From the NCBI RefSeq assembly GCF_030758345.1, contig NZ_JAVAMO010000023.1, positions 1 through 64,000 on the forward strand: a stretch of DNA of 64,000 bases, read 5' to 3'. Positions 1-8,265 of this stretch are shown here, piece by piece. Within the stretch, counting starts at the first letter, position 1; the number at the start of each line of letters is the position of its first letter. Source of the stretch: Ruegeria discodermiae (GTDB taxonomy: Bacteria; Pseudomonadota; Alphaproteobacteria; Rhodobacterales; Rhodobacteraceae). A model generated the notes under the pieces. That model did no database searches, had not been told where the DNA came from, and saw only the letters and a program-made list of their open reading frames with translations. A program made the translations under genes and the position numbers.

Positions 1-80
1 TGAGAGGGACGGTGGCTAGCATGAAGTCGCCGCCGTCCACAATATTTAACAAATGCCAATAACCGTGGTTCGTGCAGATC

Positions 81-590
81 TCAGAGAAGGATATGTAAGA
101 GCCCACTCTTACGATTTTGTCGCGTGACGGCGAGCGTCATTTTTCGCTCGACGCTTCGCCAGCTCACGATATAGCGCGGGGGCGACACTCCGATCCAATC
201 GGCGACGCGCACCCATTCGCCTTCTTCCGGGGGACCGTACAGTTCGAGATAGGCATCCAGCCGATATGTCACCTTTCGCAGGCGCATGACTTCAATGCAG
301 GTCCGCAAAGTCTGTAGATCTCTCGCTGTTCGTTCAAACGCTCTGATCGAAAGATGGTTTGATGAAGCTGCATCCTCTAAGTGCCTCATCAATTCGTCCC
401 TCGGGAGGAAGAAGACCGTTGTCGACATATCGGTAACTGCGTCGCAGTGATAACGATCCGCAAATAGCGATGCTTCGGCGACCAGATCACCAGTATTGGC
501 TATGTTTAGCGTTAAACGCCCGCCATCTTGCTGCGCTCGCCGAAGAAAGAACCGCCACTTGCTGTGGAACGTCACAGATCTTTGACTCAA
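81..590 (-). pseudogene. Crp/Fnr-family regulator, 5'-truncated
   Basis: The 169 residues match the second half of a Crp/Fnr cyclic-nucleotide-binding domain (GDLVAEASLFADRYHCDAV at residues 34-52), the long dimerisation helix and a short C-terminal part. The only available start is a TTG immediately preceded by an in-frame TGA, with further stops upstream. The first strands of the beta-roll, roughly 40-50 residues, are therefore absent. The C-terminal helix-turn-helix (around VADWIGVSPPRYIVSW) is recognisable but short. The family is seen in the sequence; loss of function is inferred from the missing N-terminus. A functional short form cannot be excluded. Confidence 0.6.
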
Positions 591-897
591 TCAATGGTCA
601 AAACTTCAAGAAATGCGCAAATCGCGTCATTCAATTCTAACCCAAACGTCAAGCATTTCTGACCCAAAAAGGAATGCGGGCAATCAGGTTTGGCGAACAT
701 CCTTTGTCGCGAATTATTTCGAGCTCTCGCTTCACTGAATAGAATGAGCCAGCACCTTCGGGAGGAGGTGAAGATGCTGGCTCTTTGCGTTGGCGCTCCC
801 CGTACATTTTTCGCCCCCGCTCATGCTGGCTTACTCTGGGAGGAGCGAGAACCAGCAATTTTGGTGTTGTCCTCTGACCTAGAGGACCTCTGCTCTT
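591..897. other. Intergenic region with one hairpin
   Basis: About 300 bp with no credible gene. The only structure seen is the long inverted repeat at 746-784. The region lies 3' of the two leftward DUF1127 genes and 5' of the truncated Crp/Fnr gene. Confidence 0.5.
746..784 (-). terminator. Long inverted repeat, possible terminator of DUF1127 genes
   Basis: GAGCCAGCACCTTC pairs with GAAGATGCTGGCTC: a 14-bp stem with one imperfect pair and an 11-nt loop. It lies about 110 nt 3' of the leftward DUF1127 pair. The T-run after the stem is poor on both strands, so termination is an inference. Confidence 0.4.
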
Positions 898-1122
898 TCA
901 GTCAGCCATCAGTTTCGCGGCATATTCCGGGATATCAGATCGCGAGATTCCGATCTCAGCGAGCTGGTAGTCGCTCATATTGGAAAGCGTGGAGAGCATC
1001 CGAGCCATTTGCAGTGTCTTCAAGGCACTACTTGCAGTGGATCCGACCCACGCCAAGAGGCTGATTGATAGGGCGATGGCGTGACCGCGATCTGTGCCAG
1101 CCGTTTGGGTGTCAGCAACCAT
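898..1122 (-). CDS. DUF1127 domain protein
   Basis: A 74-residue protein whose C-terminal half has the DUF1127 (YjiS-like) pattern: LSTLSNMSDYQLAEIGISRSDIPEYA matches the family's 'L..L.d.qL.DiGl.RsdI'. The start is supported by GGAGG six bases upstream of the ATG. It overlaps the upstream DUF1127 gene by 11 bp, so the two are translationally linked. Small DUF1127 proteins in alphaproteobacteria have been linked to RNA-binding, phosphate and stress roles; nothing here identifies the specific role. The N-terminal half includes a hydrophobic stretch. Confidence 0.75.
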   Translation of the reverse strand: MVADTQTAGTDRGHAIALSISLLAWVGSTASSALKTLQMARMLSTLSNMSDYQLAEIGISRSDIPEYAAKLMAD

Positions 1123-1336
1123 AGGCGGCCTCCAAAGCGAGCTTTTTGATGTTGCTGCGTGGGATGCCCAGATCTGTCAAATCACGGTCGGATAGAACTG
1201 AGAGTTCATAATACGTAGCTCTATAAACCCTGCGTTTGGCCTGTGCCTTTCGCATCGTGTCCAGCTTTTGACTAAAGAACGTGCGGCCAGCTTCGAAAAC
1301 GACATCCAGCCCGCTGTTTGATCGTGTAATTGCCAT
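1112..1336 (-). CDS. DUF1127 domain protein
   Basis: A 74-residue basic protein with a DUF1127 C-terminus (YYELSVLSDRDLTDLGIPRSNIKKLA). GAGG lies seven bases before the ATG. It is the first gene of a two-gene unit with the DUF1127 gene that overlaps its 3' end. The two proteins are clearly related in their C-terminal 35 residues but not in the N-terminal half, which suggests an old tandem duplication. The function is unknown beyond the family assignment. Confidence 0.75.
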   Translation of the reverse strand: MAITRSNSGLDVVFEAGRTFFSQKLDTMRKAQAKRRVYRATYYELSVLSDRDLTDLGIPRSNIKKLALEAAYGC

Positions 1337-1466
1337 GATATTGCCTCGTCTCTTGCTGCGGTGCAGTATTTATGCTGCACTGCAGAGATACGTCTGTTTG
1401 GTAGCGCTCACAATTCGACAATTTGGCAAAGGCCCCATGCCATATTGGAACAGCAAAGGTCATGAC

Positions 1467-2357
1467 ATGGACATTTCTGCGCAAATGCTAATCTTTGCGA
1501 CGGTTGTCGAGCAGGGCAGCATCTCTGCGGCTGCAAGATCGATGGGGCAGACCCCATCAGCTGTGAGCAAACAAATCGGTCTGCTCGAAGATCAGGCCCA
1601 CTACCGCTTGCTCAACCGTACCAGAACGGGGGTTTTGCCCACACAAGAGGGCCAGGAATTCTACGAAAAATGCAAAGCGATGGCCGATAGGTTCCAAGAG
1701 GCCGAAGCAATGATACTCAACTTAGATGGTATCCCGAGAGGAGAACTCAAAATCACTTCAACCGTCGCGTTTGGGCAGTCTCAGCTGATTCCGGCTTTAC
1801 CTGAATTCATGGAAGAGCACCCAGAGGTCCAAGTGTCGTTAGATTTAACCGACCGGGAAATCGATCTTCGGAGTGAAGGGTTCGACGTGGCGGTCTGTTT
1901 CGCCGAACAGCGTAAGAACCCTGATATGGTCATCAGGCGCATTATGCAAAGCCGCAGGGTTTTGTGTGCCTCACCTGACTACCTCGAGCGGTCTGGAGTG
2001 CCCACGAATTTTGAAGAGCTAGCCGAACACAATTGCCTGAGGGTTGCAGGCAAAACCCAAAGGAATGCTTGGAACAGTGCTGGCGCGACAATTGGAGATA
2101 GATTTGAAGCCAAAGGCAGTTTTGGAGGAAACAGCACAGATGTTGTCTTTCGTGCTGCGCTAGCCGGAATTGGCATCGCGCGGCTACCATTCTATATGGC
2201 AGACCGGAAGCTTCAGTCCGGCGAACTTGTCCATGTCATGCCGGAATACGCACCACCGAGCACGGATATCGTGGTGATGTTTGCCGACAAGCGCAATCTA
2301 GCACCGAAAACACGCGCGTTCGTGGATTATTTGGCGCGGCGATTTCGAGATACCTAA
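1467..2357 (+). CDS. LysR-family transcriptional regulator
   Basis: A 296-residue LysR regulator from the ATG at 1467. This start places the winged helix at residues 5-65 (IFATVVEQGSISAAARSM then TPSAVSKQIGLLE), as usual for the family. A longer in-frame reading from 1281 would add 62 residues unlike LysR proteins. The substrate-binding domain follows (residues ~90-290, with LKITSTVAFGQSQLIPALPEF at its start). It lies just upstream of, and in the same direction as, the broken DMSP lyase gene, so a role in DMSP or acrylate response is possible. That link rests on position only. Confidence 0.85.
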   Translation: MDISAQMLIFATVVEQGSISAAARSMGQTPSAVSKQIGLLEDQAHYRLLNRTRTGVLPTQEGQEFYEKCKAMADRFQEAEAMILNLDGIPRGELKITSTVAFGQSQLIPALPEFMEEHPEVQVSLDLTDREIDLRSEGFDVAVCFAEQRKNPDMVIRRIMQSRRVLCASPDYLERSGVPTNFEELAEHNCLRVAGKTQRNAWNSAGATIGDRFEAKGSFGGNSTDVVFRAALAGIGIARLPFYMADRKLQSGELVHVMPEYAPPSTDIVVMFADKRNLAPKTRAFVDYLARRFRDT

Positions 2358-2533
2358 GACAACCAAAAGACATGACAAACAAGTCTGTAAGCCAAACAGA
2401 AGGTCACAAATCAAGCCGACCCTTTTCGGCGGAAAAGCCTAGTCGCATTCGAAAGGCAAGTTGCTTAAACGAGCGATTAGACGACACTAAGTTGCAACAA
2501 GTCCTAAGACTTCCCCGAGACAAGGTTACTTCA

Positions 2534-3214
2534 ATGACTACAACGACAGTTCCGCGACTGAAAGATAGACCAAATTGGGTTTACCTTTTGCGGGAGTTCG
2601 ATGCGCTATACCGCCATGGTTCTGCGGGAGGCAGTAGTGCCATCCGTGCGCATCGCAAAACTGTACGAGATCGACTTTCTGCTGCAATGGCGCAGAATCC
2701 GGAAATCCTTCAAAGGTTACGTGAGTTGAAGCCCGTAACTGCGCATTTCGCTCGAGCGCTGGATTTAGGAGAGCGGGCCGCTATGCAGGGCATGGCTCGA
2801 GCACTTAGGGAAGTGCGAGATGAGCTTACATGGGAGTATGGCTACGAGCGTATTAGCAAAACGCTAAGTCAAAAATACGCCTACTGCGAAATACTTGGCC
2901 CGAATGGACCTATTGAATGCAAGAACCTCATATTGGGTTTTGTACTCTTTGCACCCAGTACGACCTACCCGCAGCACAGTCATCAAGACATCGAAGAAAG
3001 CTACATTTCAATTGCGGGTGCCTAGTCCGAAAACAATGCAGCGGTCTTTGCGCCGGGATCTCTCATACTCAATCGATCGGGAGATGAGCACAGAATTACG
3101 ACTGGAGATCTTGACCCATGTCTGTTGGCATATGCATGGACGGGCCCAGAGGCGCGGTTAAGAACCCCGAACATGCGATTAACCGGAACACGGAAAGCCA
3201 AGGCGAAATCGTAG
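2534..3214 (+). pseudogene. dddQ: DMSP lyase DddQ, interrupted by one amber codon
   Basis: DddQ is a cupin enzyme that cleaves dimethylsulfoniopropionate to DMS and acrylate. The reading frame carries family features: GSAGGSSAIRAHR near the N-terminus, YAYCEILGPNGPI, then FAPSTTYPQHSHQDIEESY with the cupin metal ligands (His148, His150, Glu154/155, Tyr157 counted from 2534). It then meets TAG at 3023-3025. In the same frame, translation continues SENNAAVFAPGSLILNRSGDEHR and LLAYAWTGPEARLRTPNMRL, which is the rest of the cupin including its last His (186), to a stop at 3212-3214. The family has Trp where the TAG stands (AGA-W-SEN), so one TGG-to-TAG change explains the break. There is no frameshift. 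The start at 2534 is chosen by fit to family length; an in-frame ATG at 2372 would add 54 unmatched residues. Confidence 0.85.
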
Positions 3215-3655
3215 ATGATCATCCAAAAAAACATAGGCTTCATAGTTCAGACGAAGTTCAAGGGTAGCTCACAGCTAGGTGCCACAGGATACTGAGCAGC
3301 CCGCTCCGACTGATCCACCGCTGTGCTTAGAGAACGGAGGATAAGTTAGACTAGCTTGTCCACCTTCAGGGCGTCGATTGGCCAGCATAGCCGACATTCG
3401 CGTAGGCGCAGTCCCACATCATCAGCAGGCGTAATGCACAACAAAGCGGACCTTTCGCTGCAGTCGCAAATGCGTCCAAAGTCCACATTCGCAATGCCCC
3501 ATTTTTCACCACCGCTTGCCGAACAATTCAAGGGATGTTTCCCTTCAAAGCCTTAATCCGGTCACCTCTGGCCCGGATGGTGGGTTTTCGATCTTTTCCG
3601 GGATGGATCTCGTGGCAGAGTCGATTGAGTGACAGAGCAATGTCCGATAGCTCTT
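3215..3655. other. Intergenic region with a dispersed repeat copy
   Basis: About 440 bp between dddQ and the convergent photolyase-like gene. No gene with support was found. It holds one copy of a dispersed palindromic repeat (3447-3478) and a short AGCATAGCCGACA string that recurs near 54880. Confidence 0.5.
3447..3478. repeat. Dispersed intergenic repeat, copy 1
   Basis: Built as CGGAC, TTTCGCTGCAG, CGCAA, TGCGTCCA with small insertions. It matches 41789-41822 at nearly every position apart from short indels and two substitutions. Both copies lie in gene-free DNA. Confidence 0.6.
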
Positions 3656-5149
3656 TCAGTGTTGCCAATCCAGAAAAGCATTCGCAACGCCTAGATGCTT
3701 TTCCTTGGTCTCCGAATCCATCCGTATTGCTGCTCGACACATCATGGACCAGCGCGGATTGTGTGCGAGCTTATCCAGATGTTTGAAGATAAAACGCCAA
3801 TACAGGCCATCCCAGACCTCTGCCCAAGGTCCTTTGCTCCAATGACTCATCTTTCGGATATAGTTTGAACCTGAAAAATAGGGTTTGGTGGTGATAAGTC
3901 CACCATCGGCATGCTGGCTCATAGCATAAGCGTTTGGGACCATGACCCAGTCATAGCTGTCAACGAACATCTCCATGAACCAGCGATAGACCTCATCTGG
4001 GTCGATCTCGCACAGGAACATGAAACCACCCAGGACCATCAGGCGTTCGATGTGATGGCAATAGCCGCTCCGCAGTATGCGCCTGATCGTGTCGTCAATC
4101 GGGTCGATGCCGGTGGTGCCATCGTAGAACGAGGCGGGCATCTTGCGGCTGTGGTCCCAGTGATTGGTGGTTCGCATCTCGACGCCAAGGCATTCATAGG
4201 TGGCGCGCATGAACTCTCGCCAGCCAATGATCTGCCGGACAAACCCCTCTACCGAGTTGATGGGGATATCCCGTTTCTGCGCGTGTTCAAGTGTTGCGTC
4301 CAGTACTTGCCTGGGCGTCAGCAGCCCGATGTTCAGAGCGGGAGTTAGAACCGCGTGCCACAGCCAGCTTTCCCCTTCGACGATCGCGTCTTCGAAATCC
4401 CCAAACCGATCAAACCGGCGTTCGAGGAATTGTTTTAACCAATCCGCGGCCGCCCTGTGCGAGGTCGGGTAGTAGAGCCTGTCCAGCGACCCGAGCGCGT
4501 CCGGAAATTCTGTGATGACACCATTCTTTGCGGCGTGGTCAATGGCGTCATGCGCAGGCCGATCGATCCAGGGCAGACTGCCCAGCAGCGCTTTGGGAAC
4601 CTTTTTGCGATTATCTTCGTCAAAGCTCCACTGGCCACTCATTGGTTGATCACCGTCCATCAGCACGTCCAGACGACGGCGCTGGCTTTTGTAGAACTCT
4701 GCCATTAACCAGCGTTTGCGGCCCTTAATCCATGTCGCGTTATCTGCTGGCGTGTTCAGAAAGCCGGGTGATGGCCGTATCTTCAGAGCGATACGCAGAG
4801 CCTGAGCGGCCTTTTCCAGGCGGTTTTGCGCGATGAAGTCCACTGGGTCGGCCATCACTACGCGATCGACCCCGTCCTTGGCCAGCCGCTGAAACAGGCG
4901 TAGGCAAGAATCCGTCCGCATCTCATATCGGTAGATTTCGGCATTCAAGCCTTTGGCGATCAAATCCTGATGGTAACGTGCCATGCTGGCACGATGGAGC
5001 CAGAGCTTTTGCTTATGCATCCGCGCGGGATATCTCGCATCGCCAAAGAAGAGCGGATCCTCGAACAGAACCACCAGATCCGGGAGCTCGGCAAAACCCG
5101 GATGATCGGCAAAAAGCTGGTTGGGCAGAAGGATCGTGGCAATGGGCAT
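3656..5149 (-). CDS. Cryptochrome/photolyase family protein, FeS-BCP type without cluster cysteines
   Basis: A 497-residue protein of the bacterial (6-4) photolyase / CryB family. An N-terminal antenna domain (ATILLPNQLF, residues 4-13) is followed by the FAD-binding helical domain with GYCHHIERLMVLGGF, SYDWVMVPNAYAMSQHADGG and KPYFSGSNYIRKMS. Known members (PhrB, CryB) hold a [4Fe-4S] cluster with four Cys. Here the segment that normally carries two close Cys after YIxxMS reads HWSKGP, the later Cys-Pro-Phe segment is replaced by WAEVWDG, and the first ligand position carries no Cys. The loop is also shorter. The protein thus appears to be a cluster-free variant. It is last in a leftward photolyase block, 110 bp after its neighbour. 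DNA repair or light sensing are both possible. Confidence 0.88.
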   Translation of the reverse strand: MPIATILLPNQLFADHPGFAELPDLVVLFEDPLFFGDARYPARMHKQKLWLHRASMARYHQDLIAKGLNAEIYRYEMRTDSCLRLFQRLAKDGVDRVVMADPVDFIAQNRLEKAAQALRIALKIRPSPGFLNTPADNATWIKGRKRWLMAEFYKSQRRRLDVLMDGDQPMSGQWSFDEDNRKKVPKALLGSLPWIDRPAHDAIDHAAKNGVITEFPDALGSLDRLYYPTSHRAAADWLKQFLERRFDRFGDFEDAIVEGESWLWHAVLTPALNIGLLTPRQVLDATLEHAQKRDIPINSVEGFVRQIIGWREFMRATYECLGVEMRTTNHWDHSRKMPASFYDGTTGIDPIDDTIRRILRSGYCHHIERLMVLGGFMFLCEIDPDEVYRWFMEMFVDSYDWVMVPNAYAMSQHADGGLITTKPYFSGSNYIRKMSHWSKGPWAEVWDGLYWRFIFKHLDKLAHNPRWSMMCRAAIRMDSETKEKHLGVANAFLDWQH

Positions 5150-5259
5150 GATGGTTCTGGCACGCTCTATTTACCACCGAACTATGCCGCGTGGCTGCTT
5201 TGGCAAATGATTGTTCTTTTGTTACCCCTGCGACCGTCGGCTCTGCGGCACGCACTGCT

Positions 5260-6489
5260 TCATCGCAACAAGTTAAGATTCTCCAGAATGGTGGGGTTCT
5301 TCTTCTTCAAATTGAAAAAGCCCGCATTGGCGTAGGGCCAAGCGACACTATCGTATTTGCGTCTTACCCGAAGCAGTACCACGCCAGCCTCGGCCAATTT
5401 CGGTTCGGCTCTGTCCAGACGCGCCCGTACGGGACCGATGGGTGGATAGGCGGTGGCGACGGTTCGCACCCCGACCCGCTGGGCGGCTGCAAGGATCGGG
5501 ACACTCCAGTCATCGGCAGATTGAGGCTGCACGTCAGTGTTCACCAAAATGCTGCTCAGTGCGGCACCAGCAAATCCTTGCGCCGCCTCGCCAATTGGCT
5601 GAGGAGACCGACCACGAGTCGCCAGTAGCCCCAACACATCTGCCGGTTCGTGCGGCATAAGATCGGCACCACATAGGTCTTCTTCGGTCAGCAAAAGCAA
5701 ATAAGGCCCTGAATTTGGCGCATTGCATGGCGCGATCGGTCGCCTTGGGTGATCGGCAGTTTCAGTCAAAGGATCAGCCACACCTGCAAGACCTGTCGGA
5801 CAAAAGCGACCCTGGTTATACTTCTCTATGTTCTCGGCGCGGGCCAGGTAGCTTTTACCTTTCGTGTGCAGCCCAGCGACCCATCGCCAACTGAGTGTAT
5901 TCGACGCCGGATCACCATCGAGCAAATGCCTGAGAAAGAAATCCGCACCCAGTTCCCATGGCAAGCGAAGCGTGAAAACCCAGATCGACGCCATCCACAT
6001 GCGCGCATGGTTGTGCAAATACCCCGTTCGGATCAGCTCTTTTGACCAGTGATCGAAACACTCGATGCCGGTCGCGCCGGACACGGCCTCGCGGTAGGTC
6101 AACTGCAGGCTCGGATCAAATTCCAACGCCTGATGGCTTTTGACCAAGTCGGATTGGTACATTGCCCAGACACTGGGGCGTTGTTCCAGCCAACCCTTGA
6201 AATATGTGCGCCAGCATACCTCCTGCACGAACTGCTCAGCCTGACTGTGGCTATGGGAGGCTAGTACACGTGTTAGTACTTCTTCTGTTATGAGTCGGTG
6301 ACGGATCCAAGGTGACAAAGCCGAAACATTCTTGCGCTGTTCAGCGCCAAAATCGTAGTTTCGCGTGCTCGCATAGTGGCGACCGGTACGCGCTGCAAAG
6401 CGCTCGAGTCGTTGCAACCCGGCTGCACGTGTTGGGGTGAATGCAACCTGTTTATCGCTCAAGGCCAGTCCCGGAAGCAGATCACTCAT
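5260..6489 (-). CDS. Photolyase-like FAD-binding protein without N-terminal antenna domain
   Basis: 409 residues from the ATG at 6489, which overlaps the stop of the DUF2256 gene as ATGA. The N-terminal ~260 residues are a photolyase FAD-binding domain (QEVCWRTYFKGWL, GYLHNHARMWMASIWVF, LLDGDPASNTLSWRWVAGLHTKGKSYLA), but the usual N-terminal Rossmann-like antenna domain is missing. After the FAD domain comes a ~120-residue alpha/beta-looking region (PYLLLLTEEDLCG; SSILVNTDVQ; DDWSVPILAAAQRVGVRTVATAYPPIGPV) and the tail WPYANAGFFNLKKK. This order resembles a rearranged photolyase. Its substrate is unknown; repair or photoreception are both possible. An in-frame start at 6516 would read back into the DUF2256 gene. 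Confidence 0.85.
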   Translation of the reverse strand: MSDLLPGLALSDKQVAFTPTRAAGLQRLERFAARTGRHYASTRNYDFGAEQRKNVSALSPWIRHRLITEEVLTRVLASHSHSQAEQFVQEVCWRTYFKGWLEQRPSVWAMYQSDLVKSHQALEFDPSLQLTYREAVSGATGIECFDHWSKELIRTGYLHNHARMWMASIWVFTLRLPWELGADFFLRHLLDGDPASNTLSWRWVAGLHTKGKSYLARAENIEKYNQGRFCPTGLAGVADPLTETADHPRRPIAPCNAPNSGPYLLLLTEEDLCGADLMPHEPADVLGLLATRGRSPQPIGEAAQGFAGAALSSILVNTDVQPQSADDWSVPILAAAQRVGVRTVATAYPPIGPVRARLDRAEPKLAEAGVVLLRVRRKYDSVAWPYANAGFFNLKKKNPTILENLNLLR

Positions 6490-6623
6490 GGCGCGCGCCC
6501 ACACCGGGTCGAGCAATAGCGGACGTCATCCCAAACCTTCGCCTATTTCTTGCCCCATCTGAACGGACGACCGCATTTGGCGCAGAGTTTTTGTGGTAGA
6601 TCAGATCTCTTACGCATTTTCAT
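6486..6623 (-). pseudogene. DUF2256 small zinc-type protein with internal amber codon
   Basis: The ATG at 6623 overlaps the stop of the upstream photolyase gene (ATGA), and the final TGA at 6486-6488 overlaps the ATG of the next gene. Between them lie 45 codons: MKMRKRSDLPQKLCAKCGRP, then FRWGKK, then TAG at 6543-6545, then AKVWDDVRYCSTRCGRAP. This is the DUF2256 pattern (CxxC, KKWxKVWDxVxYCSxxC), with amber at the position of the conserved Trp after KK. DUF2256 genes commonly neighbour photolyase genes. The preserved overlaps on both sides show the gene was a full member of the operon. Either it is a fresh pseudogene or the amber is read through. Confidence 0.8.
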
Positions 6624-8134
6624 GGGGCATCTCCGAAGGGCAGGCTCAATTGGGTTGCCGCATCCTTTTTCGAGATTTGTTTGCGGTTTAAGCGCGCGGT
6701 CTTTCGGCTGGCGTGTTTCGCAACAATCGCTTGCGCCTCCGAGAGAAACTTGGGGCCACGCCGCACTGCCCAGACTCGTTCGCGTGCGGCTTTTGCCGCC
6801 GCAAGGTGGTCAAAGATACGAACCGGATAGCGCCGCCCGATCACTTGAGTTGAAGCCTCATACTTCCAAGGCTCGTGAATGTATTTTTCGGGAATTTCCG
6901 CAAGTTCAGGCAGCCATGTTCGGATGAATATCCCGGCCAGGTCCTGATCATACCCTTGTTTGACCGGGTTGTAGATGCGCACTGTATTGATGCCCGTAGT
7001 GCCCGATTGCATCTGGACCTGGCTCCAATGAATGCCAGGTTCATAGTCGGTGAACAGACGCGCCAGATGCAGTCCAGGTGCACGCCAATCCAGCCACAGA
7101 TGATAGCTTGCCACCGCCATTACCATAGCGCGCATCCGGAAATTGAGCCATCCCGTCGCCTGTAGAGACCGCATACAGGCATCCAAAAACGGATATCCGG
7201 TTTCCCCCGCAATCCATGCGCCGAGAATCTCGGTGCTTGGGGATTGCGGACGCAGACCGTCATAAGCCGAGTGCAAGTTCTCAAATTCAATCCGAGGGTC
7301 GTCTTCAAGCTTTTGGATAAAGTGGCAATGCCAGTGCAGCCGACCAGAGAAAGAGCGCAAAGATTTTTGCCAGTTTCGCGCCCCTTTCGGAAGGCTCGGA
7401 CGACGAGCTTCGCAGGCTTGCGTAACCTCGCGCATCGAAAGAGCGCCCCATGCGAGATACGGCGAAAGCCGGGAGCACGCCTCTGCCCCCGACACCGGGC
7501 TGGACATGTCGCGCTGATAGTTCTCACCGCGATTGGCCAGAAAACTTGCAAGGCGTTCCAGCCCAGCACGTCTGCCCCCGGCCTGACGTTGCGGGCAAGG
7601 ATCGCCGGCCAAGCCCAAATCGCGTGTTGTTGGTATGTGCCCGAGTTCAAGGTCAAGTGGCGGCAATGCGGGCGCAGGGGTGATTGGTTCAGCCATAAAC
7701 TTATCCCAGCGCGTCGCCCAGCCATCCCGAGACCCAAGTTTTCGCCAAACACCATGGTTTTGCACCTCGGTCCAGGGAACCCCCTGCTCGCGACACCACG
7801 CGGCGACTTTTAGATCGCGCTGATAGGTCCAATCGTTACCGGTCTCTTCATGGGACCAGAGCGCGTGCAACAGCCCAGCCTGCCTTAAGTCATCCAAGAC
7901 ATCGACAATTGGACCGAATCGTACAAGCAGAGGCTGGCCCAGCCGAGCGAGATCTATCCTTAATTCTGCGAGTGTTTCAGAAACAAAATTCCAGTGCCGT
8001 GCGGATGCATCCGGCTGTTGCCAAAGCTCTGGTTCGACAACGTATATAGGTAAAGTTGGTCCAAGCTGAGCGGCTCGGGCCAGCGCCCGATGATCTTCCA
8101 CACGCAAGTCCCGTTTGAACCATACGACTTGCAC
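6620..8134 (-). CDS. Deoxyribodipyrimidine photolyase / cryptochrome family protein
   Basis: About 504 residues. The antenna domain begins VQVVWFKRDLRVEDHRAL, and the FAD-binding domain has SPYLAWGALSMREV, GETGYPFLDACMRSL, TGWLNFRMRAMVMAVASYHLWLDWR and GTTGINTVRIYNPVKQ. The segment DYEPGIHWSQVQMQSG replaces the D.D.A.N..W segment of classical CPD photolyases, so the Asn near the flavin N5 appears as His. This marks a distinct subfamily, and classical CPD repair activity is not certain. The GTG at 8134 is preferred because it places the Rossmann strand at the N-terminus and has GAGG upstream; an in-frame start at 8230 would add 32 unmatched residues. It is first in an overlapping operon with the DUF2256 and FAD-binding genes. 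Confidence 0.85.
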   Translation of the reverse strand: MQVVWFKRDLRVEDHRALARAAQLGPTLPIYVVEPELWQQPDASARHWNFVSETLAELRIDLARLGQPLLVRFGPIVDVLDDLRQAGLLHALWSHEETGNDWTYQRDLKVAAWCREQGVPWTEVQNHGVWRKLGSRDGWATRWDKFMAEPITPAPALPPLDLELGHIPTTRDLGLAGDPCPQRQAGGRRAGLERLASFLANRGENYQRDMSSPVSGAEACSRLSPYLAWGALSMREVTQACEARRPSLPKGARNWQKSLRSFSGRLHWHCHFIQKLEDDPRIEFENLHSAYDGLRPQSPSTEILGAWIAGETGYPFLDACMRSLQATGWLNFRMRAMVMAVASYHLWLDWRAPGLHLARLFTDYEPGIHWSQVQMQSGTTGINTVRIYNPVKQGYDQDLAGIFIRTWLPELAEIPEKYIHEPWKYEASTQVIGRRYPVRIFDHLAAAKAARERVWAVRRGPKFLSEAQAIVAKHASRKTARLNRKQISKKDAATQLSLPFGDAP

Positions 8135-8265
8135 TTGCCATGCCCTCGCACATTGTTTGGGTGATGCGGGTGAAACTAGCCCGTACCGAATACCTGTCCA
8201 CGTCAACAGGTTTTGTCTTCCGTGAAGCAATCAGTCCTCGGTGTTGGGACACACTCTGCTTGTGT

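Noticed and set aside
2372-2533. An N-terminal extension of DddQ from the ATG at 2372
   Set aside because: The 54 extra residues match nothing in the family and would make the protein too long.
3023-6545. Reassignment of TAG to Trp as a general code change
   Set aside because: Several intact genes of the window end in TAG at the expected length; only partial readthrough remains possible.
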